A stretch of 64,000 nucleotides of DNA from Aliagarivorans marinus DSM 23064 (GCF_000429485.1 NZ_AUBY01000013.1:124001-188000); one strand, 5' to 3'. Shown: positions 46,416 to 56,668, counted from the stretch's first letter. Program-made: numbers and translations. Notes: generated by a model not told the origin, from the letters alone.

Positions 46416-47257
46416 GCCGAAAGGCGAGAGAAATAATCATCCCAGCTCTGATGGGCGCGACCCGCGGCCTGCTGGTAGTGGCTTGGGTTGTTCGATTTGC
46501 CATCGCGAATGCCTTGGTAAATGCCGGCAATCACGGTGCCGATAAACTCGCCCAGGCGGCTGGTGCAGTTTTCGCGGAAGGTGTCAAAGTCCACCGCTTG
46601 GTAGCTTAGCTCTACACCAAAGGCGCGGCTCATATACTCGGCCAGTTGGTCCTGAGTAAGCGCTTCGCCATGTAGGTTGTAGGTTTGACCGTTGCGGGTA
46701 TCTTCGGTGAGCATCTTGGCGTAGGCAAAGCCCAGCTCGCTGCGGGTGGTGTAACCACACTTGCCATCGCCGGCGCAGTTAATAATACCGCCCTCTTTCT
46801 TGTAGTCTTCGAGGTATTCGATATCTGGCTCGATATAGATGCCGTTGCGGCCAATCGCCCACTCCAGACCACTTTCGCGGATATCTTGCTCGGTTTGGCG
46901 GTTACTTTGAATCACCGGCGAAAAAGCAGTACCGTGCTCGGCGCCCTGCACACTGGTGTAAACAATCTTGCGAACACCCGCTCGCTTGGCGGCGTTAATC
47001 ACGTTGCGGTGCTGCTCGATACGTTTATCCGGCGCGTCCATCCCCGACACCATCAGCAGCACATCCACCGACTGCAGCGATTGCTCCAGCTCATCCGGCT
47101 TATTGTAATCGCCGGGGCGCACTTCCACGCCAAGGTGCTTGGCCTTCGAAGGGGTGCGTGCCAAACCAATCACGTTGTCCGCTGAAATGAGTTCGGCGGT
47201 GGCTTTAATGATGGCGGAGCCTAGTTGGCCACTGGCAGTGGTTACGGCAACTTTCAT
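46412..47257 (-). CDS. NmrA-like/QOR2-type NAD(P)H quinone oxidoreductase
   Basis: A 281-residue atypical SDR of the YtfG (QOR2)/NmrA group. The nucleotide motif at the start is VTTASGQLGSAI (the family's GATGxLG variant); SVQGAEHG and WAIGRNGIYIEPD follow. Members reduce quinones or act as redox sensors. AGGGAG precedes the ATG. It is on the minus strand after the DODA-type gene but 124 bp away, so may be separate. Confidence 0.85.
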   Translation of the reverse strand: MKVAVTTASGQLGSAIIKATAELISADNVIGLARTPSKAKHLGVEVRPGDYNKPDELEQSLQSVDVLLMVSGMDAPDKRIEQHRNVINAAKRAGVRKIVYTSVQGAEHGTAFSPVIQSNRQTEQDIRESGLEWAIGRNGIYIEPDIEYLEDYKKEGGIINCAGDGKCGYTTRSELGFAYAKMLTEDTRNGQTYNLHGEALTQDQLAEYMSRAFGVELSYQAVDFDTFRENCTSRLGEFIGTVIAGIYQGIRDGKSNNPSHYQQAAGRAHQSWDDYFSRLSA

Positions 47258-47381
47258 GGTCTATCTCCCTAGCTCTGCTGAAACGGGTTAAACAACTAGA
47301 TGCCTTAACGATAGCGTGACGGCGAAATATCAATAGGTGAATCTGTGTTGATTAATGGTGAATCTTGTCCTCAAGCTCCTG

Positions 47382-48173
47382 TTAAGCAGCAAACGAGTAT
47401 GCATCGAGCGAGAGCACCTCGCCCTCCATCGCATGATGGATGCGCTCAGCCGCTCCCTCGCTGGCACCAAGCACGCTTAGCAGCGGCAGAAAGTGCTCTT
47501 CGCTGGGGTGGTTATAGGCCAGCTCGGGCGCTTGCTCTCGATAGTCGAGCAGTGCGCTGCGCTGGTTGTCAGTTAGCTGCTGATACACCCACTCATTGAA
47601 GGCTAAGGCCTTTGCGCCCTTCTCTTGTGCCGGTTCTGGGCTAAAGAAGGCGCGTAGGTTATGGGTGATCCCACCGGAGCCCACCAGCAATATCTGTTGT
47701 TCGCGCAAGGCAGCCAAGGCCTGACCTAACCGGTAGTGGTGCTCGGCATCGAGCTGGCTGTTCACCGACACCTGCACAATCGGGATATCCGCATGTGGAT
47801 ACATCAGCTTTAAGGGGATCCACACGCCGTGATCCCAGCCCAAACGCTGATCGAGCAGGGTGATAAAACCGGCCTGCTGCAGCTGCTCGCTTACCTGCTG
47901 CGCCAACACTGGCTCGCCCGGTGCGGGGTAGCGGATATCATAGAGCGCGTCGGGAAAGCCGTAGAAATCGTAGATAAGCTCAGGGCGCGGCGAGGCGGTA
48001 ATCACCACTTGTTCGCTGCGGTCGAGGTGGGCTGAGAACACCACAATCGCTTTGGGGCGTGGCAGTGAGCTGCCCAAGTTCATCAAGAACTGCGCGGTGG
48101 CGCTGTTATCGACCGCCATCATCGGCGAGCCGTGGGAGATAAACAAGGCGGGGAATCGAGGTGTGTCCATCAT
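47382..48173 (-). CDS. 4,5-DOPA-extradiol-dioxygenase-like protein (YgiD/LigB family)
   Basis: A 263-residue extradiol ring-cleavage dioxygenase-like protein. Metal histidines are seen in FISHGSPMM, VFSAHLD and SVNSQLDAEHHYRLG, and LGWDHGVWIPL is strongly conserved. It could open catechol-type rings; the E. coli homologue acts on L-DOPA. It follows doxX by 69 bp on the same strand. Two consecutive ATGs (48173, 48170) follow a GGGAG site. Confidence 0.88.
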   Translation of the reverse strand: MMDTPRFPALFISHGSPMMAVDNSATAQFLMNLGSSLPRPKAIVVFSAHLDRSEQVVITASPRPELIYDFYGFPDALYDIRYPAPGEPVLAQQVSEQLQQAGFITLLDQRLGWDHGVWIPLKLMYPHADIPIVQVSVNSQLDAEHHYRLGQALAALREQQILLVGSGGITHNLRAFFSPEPAQEKGAKALAFNEWVYQQLTDNQRSALLDYREQAPELAYNHPSEEHFLPLLSVLGASEGAAERIHHAMEGEVLSLDAYSFAA

Positions 48174-48242
48174 AGGCTCCCTTACATCAAGTAACGTAGC
48201 TATCCGAACTGTTCTCCAGTCCGGATAGGCGATAGCAAGCGA

Positions 48243-48737
48243 TTAGGCGCTCGCGGCCTGGGTTGAGCTGGCCGATACTTTCGCAACTTCTGAGTTGTTT
48301 AGCTTGTTGCTAATCAGGCGATCAATCGAGACGGCACCTGCCCCCGAGAAGGCCAGTGAAGCGCTCATCGCCAGCAGCGCTAAGGCGAACTCGTAGCCGT
48401 TATTGCTAACAAACAGGCCATTGCCCAAGTGGACGGTCATTGCCATCGCCATGGTGAAAGCGGCCACCACTGCGGCGGGGCGAGTTAGCAGACCAAGCGC
48501 CAACGCGATACCGCCAAAGAACTCGGCGCTACCCGCCAGCAGGGCCATCAAAAACCCGGGAGCGAAGCCAATGCTGGCCATCCAGTTGCCGGTGGCTTCC
48601 AGGCCGTAGCCACCAAACCAACCAAACAGTTTTTGTGCGCCGTGGGCGGCCAAGATCAGGCCCAGTGGCAGGCGAAGAATCAGTGGCGCGAAGCCGGCGT
48701 TTGATGCGAAAACTTTCTGTAGTAGTGAGCTGTTCAT
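48243..48737 (-). CDS. DoxX family membrane protein
   Basis: A 164-residue protein with four membrane helices. The family core is RLPLGLILAAHGAQKLFGWF and GSAEFFGGIALALGLLTRPA. DoxX proteins accompany thiol/quinone oxidative-stress systems. It is the first gene of a probable doxX-DODA operon, divergent from a LysR gene. Confidence 0.9.
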   Translation of the reverse strand: MNSSLLQKVFASNAGFAPLILRLPLGLILAAHGAQKLFGWFGGYGLEATGNWMASIGFAPGFLMALLAGSAEFFGGIALALGLLTRPAAVVAAFTMAMAMTVHLGNGLFVSNNGYEFALALLAMSASLAFSGAGAVSIDRLISNKLNNSEVAKVSASSTQAASA

Positions 48738-48926
48738 GCTGTGTTCCCTCTTGTCGGTGCTCTGATTGTCGAGAGCTTAAGTCCGATAGTTGTAAGTCGA
48801 TAGTTGGTGTCTCAACGCCATGGTTAAAGCTTAATCACAGACAGGATGTTGATAAATGCGGTAATCGTTGAATTATTAGCAATGCAGTGTTTATATTAAG
48901 TGGTAACACAGGGCTGCGGAGAACCC

Positions 48927-49847
48927 ATGGACAAACTCGAACTGATGAAGACCTTTGTGGCGGTGGTGCAGGAAGGCGCTTTTACCCGCGCCGCCGACAA
49001 GCTGGAGCTGTCGCCACAGCTGGTAAGCAAGTATGTCTCGGCGCTGGAAAAAAACCTGCAGACCAGATTGCTGCACCGCACCACCCGCAAGGTCACCCCC
49101 ACCGAGGCAGGCAAACACTACTATAGCCGCTGCGTGCAGGTACTCGATGAGATCAGCGAGATTGAACACTCGCTGGTTGACTGGCACCAACGGGTATCCG
49201 GCACCCTCACCATCAATGCGCCGATGTCTTTTGGCCACCGCCACCTGCCCAAGCTACTCAGCGACTTTCAGGCGCGCTATCCCGAGGTGGAGTTTAAGCT
49301 GCAACTGACCGACCAAAAGGTGGATATCGTTGAGCAAGGGGTAGATGTGGCGCTGCGTATTGGCGCGCTGAAAAGCGACAATATCATCGCCCGGCGGATC
49401 GCCCCCATCGAGGTTGCGGTGCTGGCCTCCCCCGACTATCTACAGCGCCGCGGCGAGCCGGCCACCCCCGAGCAGCTTAACGGCCATGCCCTGTTGCACT
49501 ACTCCTACGCCGAGCCCAATCAGATATCGATGCTGCGCGGGGTAAAACCCGGCGAGCTGGCACTGAGCCAGCCAATAGCCGCTAATAATGGCGACATGCT
49601 GGTGAGCATGGCCGAGCTGGGCGCAGGCATTGCTATTCAGCCCACCTTTATCGCCGAGCACGCCATTCGCAGCGGCCGCCTAAAGAAGATCCTCTGCCAA
49701 CATCAACCAAAGAACCTCGATCTCTACCTTATCTACGCCAACCGCCAGTTCCTGCCCTCCAAGGTGCGCGCCTTTATTGACTTCGCCAGCGAGTACTACG
49801 GCGAGACGCCGTATTGGGACAGCCAAGATAGCGAAGCAGCCAGCTAA
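48927..49847 (+). CDS. LysR-family transcriptional regulator (second)
   Basis: A 306-residue regulator of the CrgA-like group: helix-turn-helix in TFVAVVQEGAFTRAADKLEL, then an effector domain (NAPMSFGHRHLPKLLSDFQ). The ATG at 48927 follows GGAGA and gives the standard MDKLELM start; an upstream ATG at 48900 adds nine non-conserved residues. It is divergent from doxX, which it probably regulates. Confidence 0.9.
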   Translation: MDKLELMKTFVAVVQEGAFTRAADKLELSPQLVSKYVSALEKNLQTRLLHRTTRKVTPTEAGKHYYSRCVQVLDEISEIEHSLVDWHQRVSGTLTINAPMSFGHRHLPKLLSDFQARYPEVEFKLQLTDQKVDIVEQGVDVALRIGALKSDNIIARRIAPIEVAVLASPDYLQRRGEPATPEQLNGHALLHYSYAEPNQISMLRGVKPGELALSQPIAANNGDMLVSMAELGAGIAIQPTFIAEHAIRSGRLKKILCQHQPKNLDLYLIYANRQFLPSKVRAFIDFASEYYGETPYWDSQDSEAAS

Positions 49848-49870
49848 GCGAGCTCTGTTCAAGTTCGCAT

Positions 49871-49906
49871 AAAAAAACCGCCAGTTACTGGCGGTTTTTG
49901 CTTTTT
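49871..49906. terminator. Bidirectional terminator
   Basis: 12-bp stem AAAAACCGCCAG / CTGGCGGTTTTT with loop TTA, between the convergent LysR and GH50 genes. Confidence 0.92.
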
Positions 49907-49927
49907 AGGAAATGCCTGGGATGCTAG

Positions 49928-52900
49928 TTACACCAGCGCTTTACGGCGAACCAGAGCCATTAGCGCTAGGCCAACGATAACCAGCCAGCTGCTGCTACCG
50001 CCACCGTTGTGATAAGGCACCTCCTCAGGCTCGTCGGGAGTATCCGGTTGTTCGGGTGCTTCAGGTTCATCGGGAGCTTCGGGCTGCTCTGGCACTTCGG
50101 GCTCCTCGGGAGGTGCTGGCTCTTGGGGAGTTTCAGGCTCATCAGGTACTACCGGCTCTTCTGGCGTGGGAACAACATCATCTTCAGGCTCTGGGGCCTG
50201 TGGCCCTCGATGTAGCACCCCCACGTTAGCGCCGGAGTACAGCGTCGACGCTTGAATCGTTAGATTGGCCTTGGCGGTTACATCAACACTAATTGCGCTA
50301 AGCTCTTGCTCACACTGAGTTTTAAAGCTAGCGACATACATGTAGCAGTTAAAAATTCGCGCCGCGTCAGTCATCTCGGTATAAGGCGTGTCGGTAGCCG
50401 TAACAAAGCCAACGTTGTAGTTCTCACCATCCCATGCTCGGCCACTTAAGGGCGAGTCGATGTACTGAAACCAATGCGCGCCGACAAACTGGGCGTTGTC
50501 ATTCACCGAAGTTAGATAGCTGACCATCTTCTCTGCGCGGCGCTGCTGCGAGTTAGCCACTACCAAGCCACTGGAGAAGTTAGCGCTGTCCAAAGAGCCC
50601 ATGTGGAACTCACCAATAATGGCAGGCTTATCCAGCGCCGCTAACTGGCTCAGCGCAAGGCTATCCCAGTCATCTTCAGTGACGCTCTCTTTGTAGATGT
50701 TGTAGCTGAGCACATCCACCACATCGGATGCAGCTTGCACCACTTGGGTCGTGCGCCCCCAGTCAGCAAAACGCGCCCCCAAGTAAAGGTGATTGGGGAG
50801 CGCTGTGTTCAGCGCCGTCTTCACCACATTGAAGTACTGCAAGGCATAGAAGTACTGAAGCGTGTTTAAGCTAGCGGTAATCGTGTCTTGGGTACCATCG
50901 TAGAAATCGCTCATGGCGAAGGCGGGCCGCAAGTCGTCGAAGGAGGCAAAGCTGGTTCCCCACGCGCTGTTTAGCTGCGCAATGGTGCTAAAATTCAGCC
51001 CCCAACTCGCTTGTATGATACTGATAAAGGATTCTTTCGCCGGGCTGTTGCCTGCAACGGTGGCATCGGTGGCAAACACCGCCATGGTCTGGGCATGGAT
51101 GTTTTGGTTTTCATTATCGTACTGCCCGCTATCGCCGCCCCAGCTGATCTCATTATCGACGAACACCCCAACCAACAGGCTGGTCGCGCCGCTTACCTCG
51201 CTGCTGATTTGCTGGGCCATTAGCTCGGCATTGGCGACAAACTGCGGATCCCACGGGTCGGGAATGCCACTCCAGTAGCCATCGCCAATGGTTTTATACT
51301 CACCGCATCCGACGGCGCCGTTACAGGTAGCGGTCCATCCGCTGGCGAAGTAAGGAATATCGGTTTCGCCATAGAAGGCAGGATCGGTCCAGTTTCCCAA
51401 GCTGGTGAAGCCCCAGTCTTTCATCCGCTTGAGGGTTAAAGCGCGCCACGCTTCTTCGCTGCCGTGGCGAGCAACAAGATTGTTGGCGTAAAAACTAGCC
51501 GCTTGCCCTTGCGAGATGGGGCCACTGTGCACAGGCCCTGCAGACTCGTCGATGTAGCTAGTGGGAAGCTCGACAAACATGGATTGGCGCAGTGCAGAAT
51601 CCTCCCCTTCGCTGGCTACCCCGGTCATGGTGTAGGTGTCGGTCAGGCGGATATTGGCAAGACCGGTGGCGAAAAAGGCATACCCCTCGGGGTCGACCAG
51701 ATGCCACTTACCATCGCCATCTTTACAGGCATTAAACGAGGCGGGTGATGCCAGCACACAATCGACGGTGGGTTGCAGGCTTGGATGACTGGCATATCCA
51801 TTGCTGTTTCTCACTCCACCACGTAGCTCCCCCAGCACCCCCTCGGCAGCCTCATTGGCGCCTAGCTCAGCTAGATCGGTGGCCTTTGCCACCTTATAGG
51901 GGTAAGTGATTTGATTGTTCTGCCCTCTGGCATCCACCAGCTCTGCAAAGGCTGAAGTATGATTCAGGTCCTTGATAATCCGCAGGTTATCGATCACCAA
52001 GGTCGTATCTTCAGCCGGCTCAGCCAGAAACACCCGCACAGAGGTGATAGCGGCATGGTCGAGGGCCAGCCAGTCGTTGCCCCATACATCCAGCGCTGGC
52101 GTGGCAGGAAGCTCTCTGATGCCCAAGGTCGCCACTCGCAAGTCTTGGGTAGTCAGCGCCGCCAAATCGTTGAGACTCAAATTGATAGTCTGACTGGCAT
52201 TTGCAGCAATGCTGGCGGCTCGGTTGGCGTACAAACCATCATCGGCGTTCGGGTCAGAGCCAACCCGGAGAAACAAGGAGACCGCCTCGCTGTGCGGATT
52301 CGACACATCCAAGGCCAAGGCGATCTCCTCCCCCAAGCCAGACCAATCCCATGGTGTTGATGGGGTTAAACGCAGCGCTGCGTAACCGCCAGCTGGGAAC
52401 AACACACGCAATGCCCCCGAGCCCTGGCTCACGCCCTGCTCGCTGAGCTCAAGGGTAATGCCCTCGTCGGCTAACAGGGTATCCGGAATGCTGTCAAAAC
52501 TCTCGACCAGCAGCAGGGTCTGAACCGGTGCGGTGGCGATGGCGGTGTCTATCTCACTGAGTTCAGGCTCGGGTTCGGGCTCTGGGGTTTCCTCGATGGG
52601 GTCGCCGTTTACCCGAATGTTATCGAAGTACAAAGTGGCATCAGCGGTGTTCCCGGCAAAGAACTGCAGCTCCATAATCTGGGCTTTATTAAAGCTGGCG
52701 CCGAGTGAGCCAAACTCGGTGCTATCCAACAAAAACTCGATTGTGGCCGTGGTATTACCTGCAACATTGAAGTACTCCGAGAGCGAGTTTGCTTCATCCC
52801 AGATAAAGTTACTTAGCGCTTTGATGCCAAAGTTAATGTTATCCGAGCTGGTGTTGGTGACATCCACCGCCACATTGACTTGGCCACTCCAGTCCCAGGC

Positions 52901-53134
52901 ATCGGAGTTGTAAATCTTAATGCCGCCAGTAAAGGGCGTGCCCAAAAAGCCGCGCCAGGCATTCACCCCATCGGTGACATTGTCGGTAACAACGGTTTGC
53001 ACACCATCATTGTTGGCCCCCAACGTAAAAGTAGGGTCGTCGCTTTCAAATGAGGTGATTAATGTGGTGGCAGAATATGCCCACAGCGGCGCCAGACTCG
53101 CCATCGCCATTATCGAGACCATCAGCTTTCTCAT
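49928..53134 (-). CDS. GH50 beta-agarase-family enzyme A, secreted, with GlyGly-CTERM tail
   Basis: A 1068-residue multidomain enzyme. Order: signal peptide (1-22); N-terminal beta-sandwich module (23-177, TTLITSFESDDP to LYFDNIRV); Pro-Glu linker; second sandwich (205-390); GH50 barrel (about 395-940); long Pro/Glu linker (980-1040); GlyGly-CTERM sorting tail (GGGSSSW, hydrophobic helix, RRK). Acid/base and nucleophile glutamates are inferred as E662 (VDNEISWG) and E842 (GEFHMGS). GH50 enzymes cleave beta-1,4 bonds of agarose, often releasing neoagarobiose. The tail predicts type II secretion and rhombosortase processing. GGAGGG precedes the ATG. Confidence 0.92.
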   Translation of the reverse strand: MRKLMVSIMAMASLAPLWAYSATTLITSFESDDPTFTLGANNDGVQTVVTDNVTDGVNAWRGFLGTPFTGGIKIYNSDAWDWSGQVNVAVDVTNTSSDNINFGIKALSNFIWDEANSLSEYFNVAGNTTATIEFLLDSTEFGSLGASFNKAQIMELQFFAGNTADATLYFDNIRVNGDPIEETPEPEPEPELSEIDTAIATAPVQTLLLVESFDSIPDTLLADEGITLELSEQGVSQGSGALRVLFPAGGYAALRLTPSTPWDWSGLGEEIALALDVSNPHSEAVSLFLRVGSDPNADDGLYANRAASIAANASQTINLSLNDLAALTTQDLRVATLGIRELPATPALDVWGNDWLALDHAAITSVRVFLAEPAEDTTLVIDNLRIIKDLNHTSAFAELVDARGQNNQITYPYKVAKATDLAELGANEAAEGVLGELRGGVRNSNGYASHPSLQPTVDCVLASPASFNACKDGDGKWHLVDPEGYAFFATGLANIRLTDTYTMTGVASEGEDSALRQSMFVELPTSYIDESAGPVHSGPISQGQAASFYANNLVARHGSEEAWRALTLKRMKDWGFTSLGNWTDPAFYGETDIPYFASGWTATCNGAVGCGEYKTIGDGYWSGIPDPWDPQFVANAELMAQQISSEVSGATSLLVGVFVDNEISWGGDSGQYDNENQNIHAQTMAVFATDATVAGNSPAKESFISIIQASWGLNFSTIAQLNSAWGTSFASFDDLRPAFAMSDFYDGTQDTITASLNTLQYFYALQYFNVVKTALNTALPNHLYLGARFADWGRTTQVVQAASDVVDVLSYNIYKESVTEDDWDSLALSQLAALDKPAIIGEFHMGSLDSANFSSGLVVANSQQRRAEKMVSYLTSVNDNAQFVGAHWFQYIDSPLSGRAWDGENYNVGFVTATDTPYTEMTDAARIFNCYMYVASFKTQCEQELSAISVDVTAKANLTIQASTLYSGANVGVLHRGPQAPEPEDDVVPTPEEPVVPDEPETPQEPAPPEEPEVPEQPEAPDEPEAPEQPDTPDEPEEVPYHNGGGSSSWLVIVGLALMALVRRKALV

Positions 53135-53245
53135 CGCTTCCCTCCAAACTCAGGTCATGTCGGCTTGATACGCCAGCAGGCTATTACACCGCACCATTTG
53201 CGGCAGCAAAATCGTCAGCATTGGGGTTATTGCGATTGCTAAAAA

Positions 53246-53283
53246 AAAACGGGGAAAGGCATTGTGCCTCTCCCCGTTTTTTT
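53246..53283. terminator. Terminator-like hairpin upstream of GH50 gene A
   Basis: Long stem AAAACGGGGA / TCCCCGTTTT with inner AGGC / GCCT pairing, flanked by A- and T-runs. Confidence 0.8.
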
Positions 53284-53440
53284 ACTCACTATCCTGCTGG
53301 GTACCATAAACCGTTGCTCAACAAAAACACTGGCTTAAGTCTAGCCATGCTGGGCTACCCCGCTAGTTTCGCACCGCCGCACAGCCCCAAAACAAAACAC
53401 AGCACACACAACCTGTATGGGTATAGGCTCATTTGGGATG

Positions 53441-53466
53441 AAAAAAGCCACCCTATTGGGTGGCTT
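53441..53466 (-). terminator. Terminator of GH50 gene B
   Basis: On the minus strand: AAGCCACCC / GGGTGGCTT stem with a 4-base loop, then TTTTT, 40 bp after the gene B stop. Confidence 0.85.
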
Positions 53467-53506
53467 GTTACGCGATGGGAAGGGCTTCCCACCTCATTCA
53501 AGGTCT

Positions 53507-56500
53507 TTATGCTTGCGCTTTACGGCGAACCAGCGCCAATACCGCTAGACCAAAGATAACCAGCCAGCTGCTGCTACCACCACCGTTGTGGTACGGCGGC
53601 TCTTCTGTATCTGGTGTATCTGGCTCATCCGGGGTGTCTGGTTCGTCTGGCGTATCAGGGGTATCAGGATCGGTGGTGTCATCTTCCTCGTCCTCTGGCG
53701 CCGGTGCAGTCGGGCCACTGTGGGATACACCGATGTTATTACCCGAGTACAGGGCCGACGAGCGAGCGCTTGCATTGCCAGCAGACATTGCAGTCGCTTC
53801 GCTATCCGCGGCGGCTAGCTCGGTGGCACACTGATCTTTAAGGCTTGCATCGTAGATGTAGCAGTTCACCAAACGTGCTGCATCGGTCATCTCGGTGTAC
53901 GGGCTATCGGTAACGCTGACCAGACCTACGTTGTAGTTCTCGCCATCCCAAGCACGGCCACTCAGTGGAGAGTCAATGTACTGGAACCAATGAGCACCCA
54001 CAAAGTTGGCGTTATCAATCACCGACTCGTAGTAGGCAATCATCTTCTCAGCGCGGGCAGCCTGTGAAGCCGCACCGACAATACCTTCGGCATAGCTACC
54101 GCTATCAAGCGAACCAAAGTGGAACTCACCGATAATCGCCGGCTTGTCCAGAGTGGCAAGTTGATCCAGAGCCGCTGAATCCCAGTCGTCTGCAGTCACG
54201 CTCTCTTTGTAGATGTTGTAGCTAATCACATCGACAACGTCTGCAGCTGCATTCACCACTTGTGGAGTGCGGCCCCAATCAGCGAAGCGCGCGCCCAGAT
54301 AGAGGTGGCCCGGCAACTCTGCCTCTAGCGCATCATTAACCACGTTAAAGTACTGCAAGGCATAGAAGTACTGCAGCTTCTCCAAGTCGGCGGTGATCGC
54401 TGCTTGCTCACCGGTGTAGAAATCGGTGAGGCTGATGCTTGGCAGCAAGTCATCATAGGAGCCAAAGCTGGTGCCCCATGCGGTATTCAGTGCTGAGATG
54501 TCGGCATAGTTCAAGCCCCAGCTCTGCTGCATGATGAAAATCAAGGCTTCTTTCGCTGGGCTGTTGCCTGCCGTGGTCGCGTCTGTGGCGAAGGTTGCGA
54601 TGATCTGGGTTAGCAGGTTTTGGTTCTCGTTGTCGTACTGGCCGTTGCTGTTACCCCAGCTGAACTCGTTGTCAACGTAGATACCCACCAACAGGTCGGT
54701 TTGGCCACCCACGTCTGCCTTGATTTGCGCCGCCATTAGCGCCGCATTGGCTGCAAATTGAGGATCCCATGGGTCGGGGATTCCGCCCCAGTAGCCATCG
54801 CCAATCACTTTGTAATCGCCACAGCCATCGGCGCCGTTACAGCTGGCAGTCCAGCCGTTGGCCACATACGGCATTTCGGTTTCGGCGTAGAACGCGGGAT
54901 CGGTCCAGTTACCTAGGGTGGTAAAGCCCCAGTCCTTCATACGCTTAAGGGTAATCTCGCGCCATGCCTCTTCACTGCCGTGACGAGCAACCAGGTTGTT
55001 GCCGTAGAAGCTGACCGATTGTCCCTGAGAAACTGGGCCGCTGTGAACCGGTCCAGTGGACTCATTCACGTAGCCGCCCGGAATGTCTACAAACATAGAC
55101 TGGCGCAGTGCCGAGTTCTCACCATTAGTGGCAACACCGGTCATGGTGTAGGTGTCGGTCAGGCGGATGTTCGCCACACCGCTGGAGAAGAAGGCATAGC
55201 CATCCGGGTCAACCAGATGCCACTTGCCATCGGCATCTTTACAGGCGTTGAACGAGGCAGGCGCATCAAGCACACAATCGACTGTTGGTTGAAGGCTTGG
55301 GTGGCTACCGTAGTCGCCGCCGCGGGCGCTACCTTGTAGCTCACCGAGTACGCCGTCTGCAGCTTCTGCGCTACCCAGATCAGCCAGGTCAGTGGCTTTA
55401 GCGACCTTGTTGGGGTAGGTCACCTGATTATTTTGACCGCGCGCATCAACAATCTCGGCATAGGCCGAATCGGCGTTGAGGTCTTTGATCACCCGCAGGT
55501 TGTCAAAGATCAGCGTGGTATCACTGGCAAGGCCCGGTAGGTAGAAACGCAAGGTGGTAATGCGGCCAGTATCGAGTGTTTGCCACTCGCCTAGCCAGTC
55601 GTTAGCCACATAGTTGGCAGGCAGGGCTGGGATATCACGCATGCCCAAGTGCGCAACGCGCTCTGCTTGGCTCAACCTCGGCGCTAAGTCTTGCAGGCTG
55701 ACAAAGATGGTTTCAGTGGAGTTGGCTGGCACGGTCGCCATGCGCGCCGCAAAGCCTTCGTCGTTAGAGTCTACGTTATCTGAGATACGAGTAATTACGT
55801 TAACGTTGCTGTCGCTGGGGTTGGTAATATCCACGGCTACCGCAATATCATCGCCCAGTTCAGACCAGTTCCAAGCAGCGCCACCATCAGCGACGGCTGG
55901 AGCAAACACGATGCCATCCCAAGTGCCCGCCGCGTAGGTTGCTTGCAAGGCTGAGCTACCGATGCTTACGCCTTGTTCAACCAGCTCTACAGTGATGTTG
56001 TCGCCTGCTGGCTGAAGCGATACAGGCATACTATCGAAGGTTTCTAGCTGTGCCAGAGTTTTAACTGGTGCACTGGCAACCGCGCCCTCGGCAGGGGTTG
56101 GTGCGGGTGGCTCTACAGGCGTTTCATCGTTGCCATCGCTTACGCGAATGTTATCGAAGTACAGTACTGAATCTGGTGAGTTCGCAGAGAAGAACTGGAT
56201 GGTATGGGCGACACCTTTGTTGTAGGTGTCACCGATAACGCCAAACTCCGATACCTCATCCAAGGGGATCTCAATAGTGGTCGTGCCAGGCTCAACGTTT
56301 GTGTAGTCGGTCAGAATATCCGGGTCCAACCAAGTGTAGTTGGTAAGAACTTTATAGCCGAAGTTAATGGTGCCACTGTTGGTGTTAACTACATCAACCA
56401 GCAATTTGGTTTGATCGCTCCAGTTCCAGGAGTTCTCATTATACAGGTCCGCCGACGAAGCGAAGCCTGCCCCTAAAGTAACCCGCCATGAGTTGTTTCC

Positions 56501-56668
56501 GTCGGTGGCGTTCTCCGCAACGATTTCCTGAGCCGCACCAGTGCCATTGGTAGACAACTGGAACGCAGGATCGCCATCCTCAAATGAGGTTATCAAGGTT
56601 GTTGCAGCAAACGCTGGTACCGCCGCAAGCATCGATGCGGTCAGCACCGAAACTTTAAAAGCCTTCAT
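53507..56668 (-). CDS. GH50 beta-agarase-family enzyme B, secreted, with GlyGly-CTERM tail
   Basis: A 1053-residue paralogue of enzyme A, collinear along its whole length. Signal peptide (1-22), sandwich module 1 (23-177), short linker, sandwich module 2 (200-397), GH50 barrel (about 400-945), an Asp/Thr/Pro-rich linker (990-1024) and the same GGGSSSW GlyGly-CTERM tail. Inferred catalytic glutamates are E668 (VDNEFSWG) and E848 (GEFHFGS). The linker differs in composition from that of A (DTPDEP against EAPEQP repeats). AAGGAAA precedes the ATG. It is separately terminated, so expression may differ from A. Confidence 0.92.
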   Translation of the reverse strand: MKAFKVSVLTASMLAAVPAFAATTLITSFEDGDPAFQLSTNGTGAAQEIVAENATDGNNSWRVTLGAGFASSADLYNENSWNWSDQTKLLVDVVNTNSGTINFGYKVLTNYTWLDPDILTDYTNVEPGTTTIEIPLDEVSEFGVIGDTYNKGVAHTIQFFSANSPDSVLYFDNIRVSDGNDETPVEPPAPTPAEGAVASAPVKTLAQLETFDSMPVSLQPAGDNITVELVEQGVSIGSSALQATYAAGTWDGIVFAPAVADGGAAWNWSELGDDIAVAVDITNPSDSNVNVITRISDNVDSNDEGFAARMATVPANSTETIFVSLQDLAPRLSQAERVAHLGMRDIPALPANYVANDWLGEWQTLDTGRITTLRFYLPGLASDTTLIFDNLRVIKDLNADSAYAEIVDARGQNNQVTYPNKVAKATDLADLGSAEAADGVLGELQGSARGGDYGSHPSLQPTVDCVLDAPASFNACKDADGKWHLVDPDGYAFFSSGVANIRLTDTYTMTGVATNGENSALRQSMFVDIPGGYVNESTGPVHSGPVSQGQSVSFYGNNLVARHGSEEAWREITLKRMKDWGFTTLGNWTDPAFYAETEMPYVANGWTASCNGADGCGDYKVIGDGYWGGIPDPWDPQFAANAALMAAQIKADVGGQTDLLVGIYVDNEFSWGNSNGQYDNENQNLLTQIIATFATDATTAGNSPAKEALIFIMQQSWGLNYADISALNTAWGTSFGSYDDLLPSISLTDFYTGEQAAITADLEKLQYFYALQYFNVVNDALEAELPGHLYLGARFADWGRTPQVVNAAADVVDVISYNIYKESVTADDWDSAALDQLATLDKPAIIGEFHFGSLDSGSYAEGIVGAASQAARAEKMIAYYESVIDNANFVGAHWFQYIDSPLSGRAWDGENYNVGLVSVTDSPYTEMTDAARLVNCYIYDASLKDQCATELAAADSEATAMSAGNASARSSALYSGNNIGVSHSGPTAPAPEDEEDDTTDPDTPDTPDEPDTPDEPDTPDTEEPPYHNGGGSSSWLVIFGLAVLALVRRKAQA

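Larger units (their letters stand above)
53135..53506. other. 372-bp intergenic region between GH50 genes A and B
   Basis: Contains two terminators (53246-53283 and 53441-53466) and about 110 bp upstream of gene A for its own promoter. Nothing else was recognised. Confidence 0.6.
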
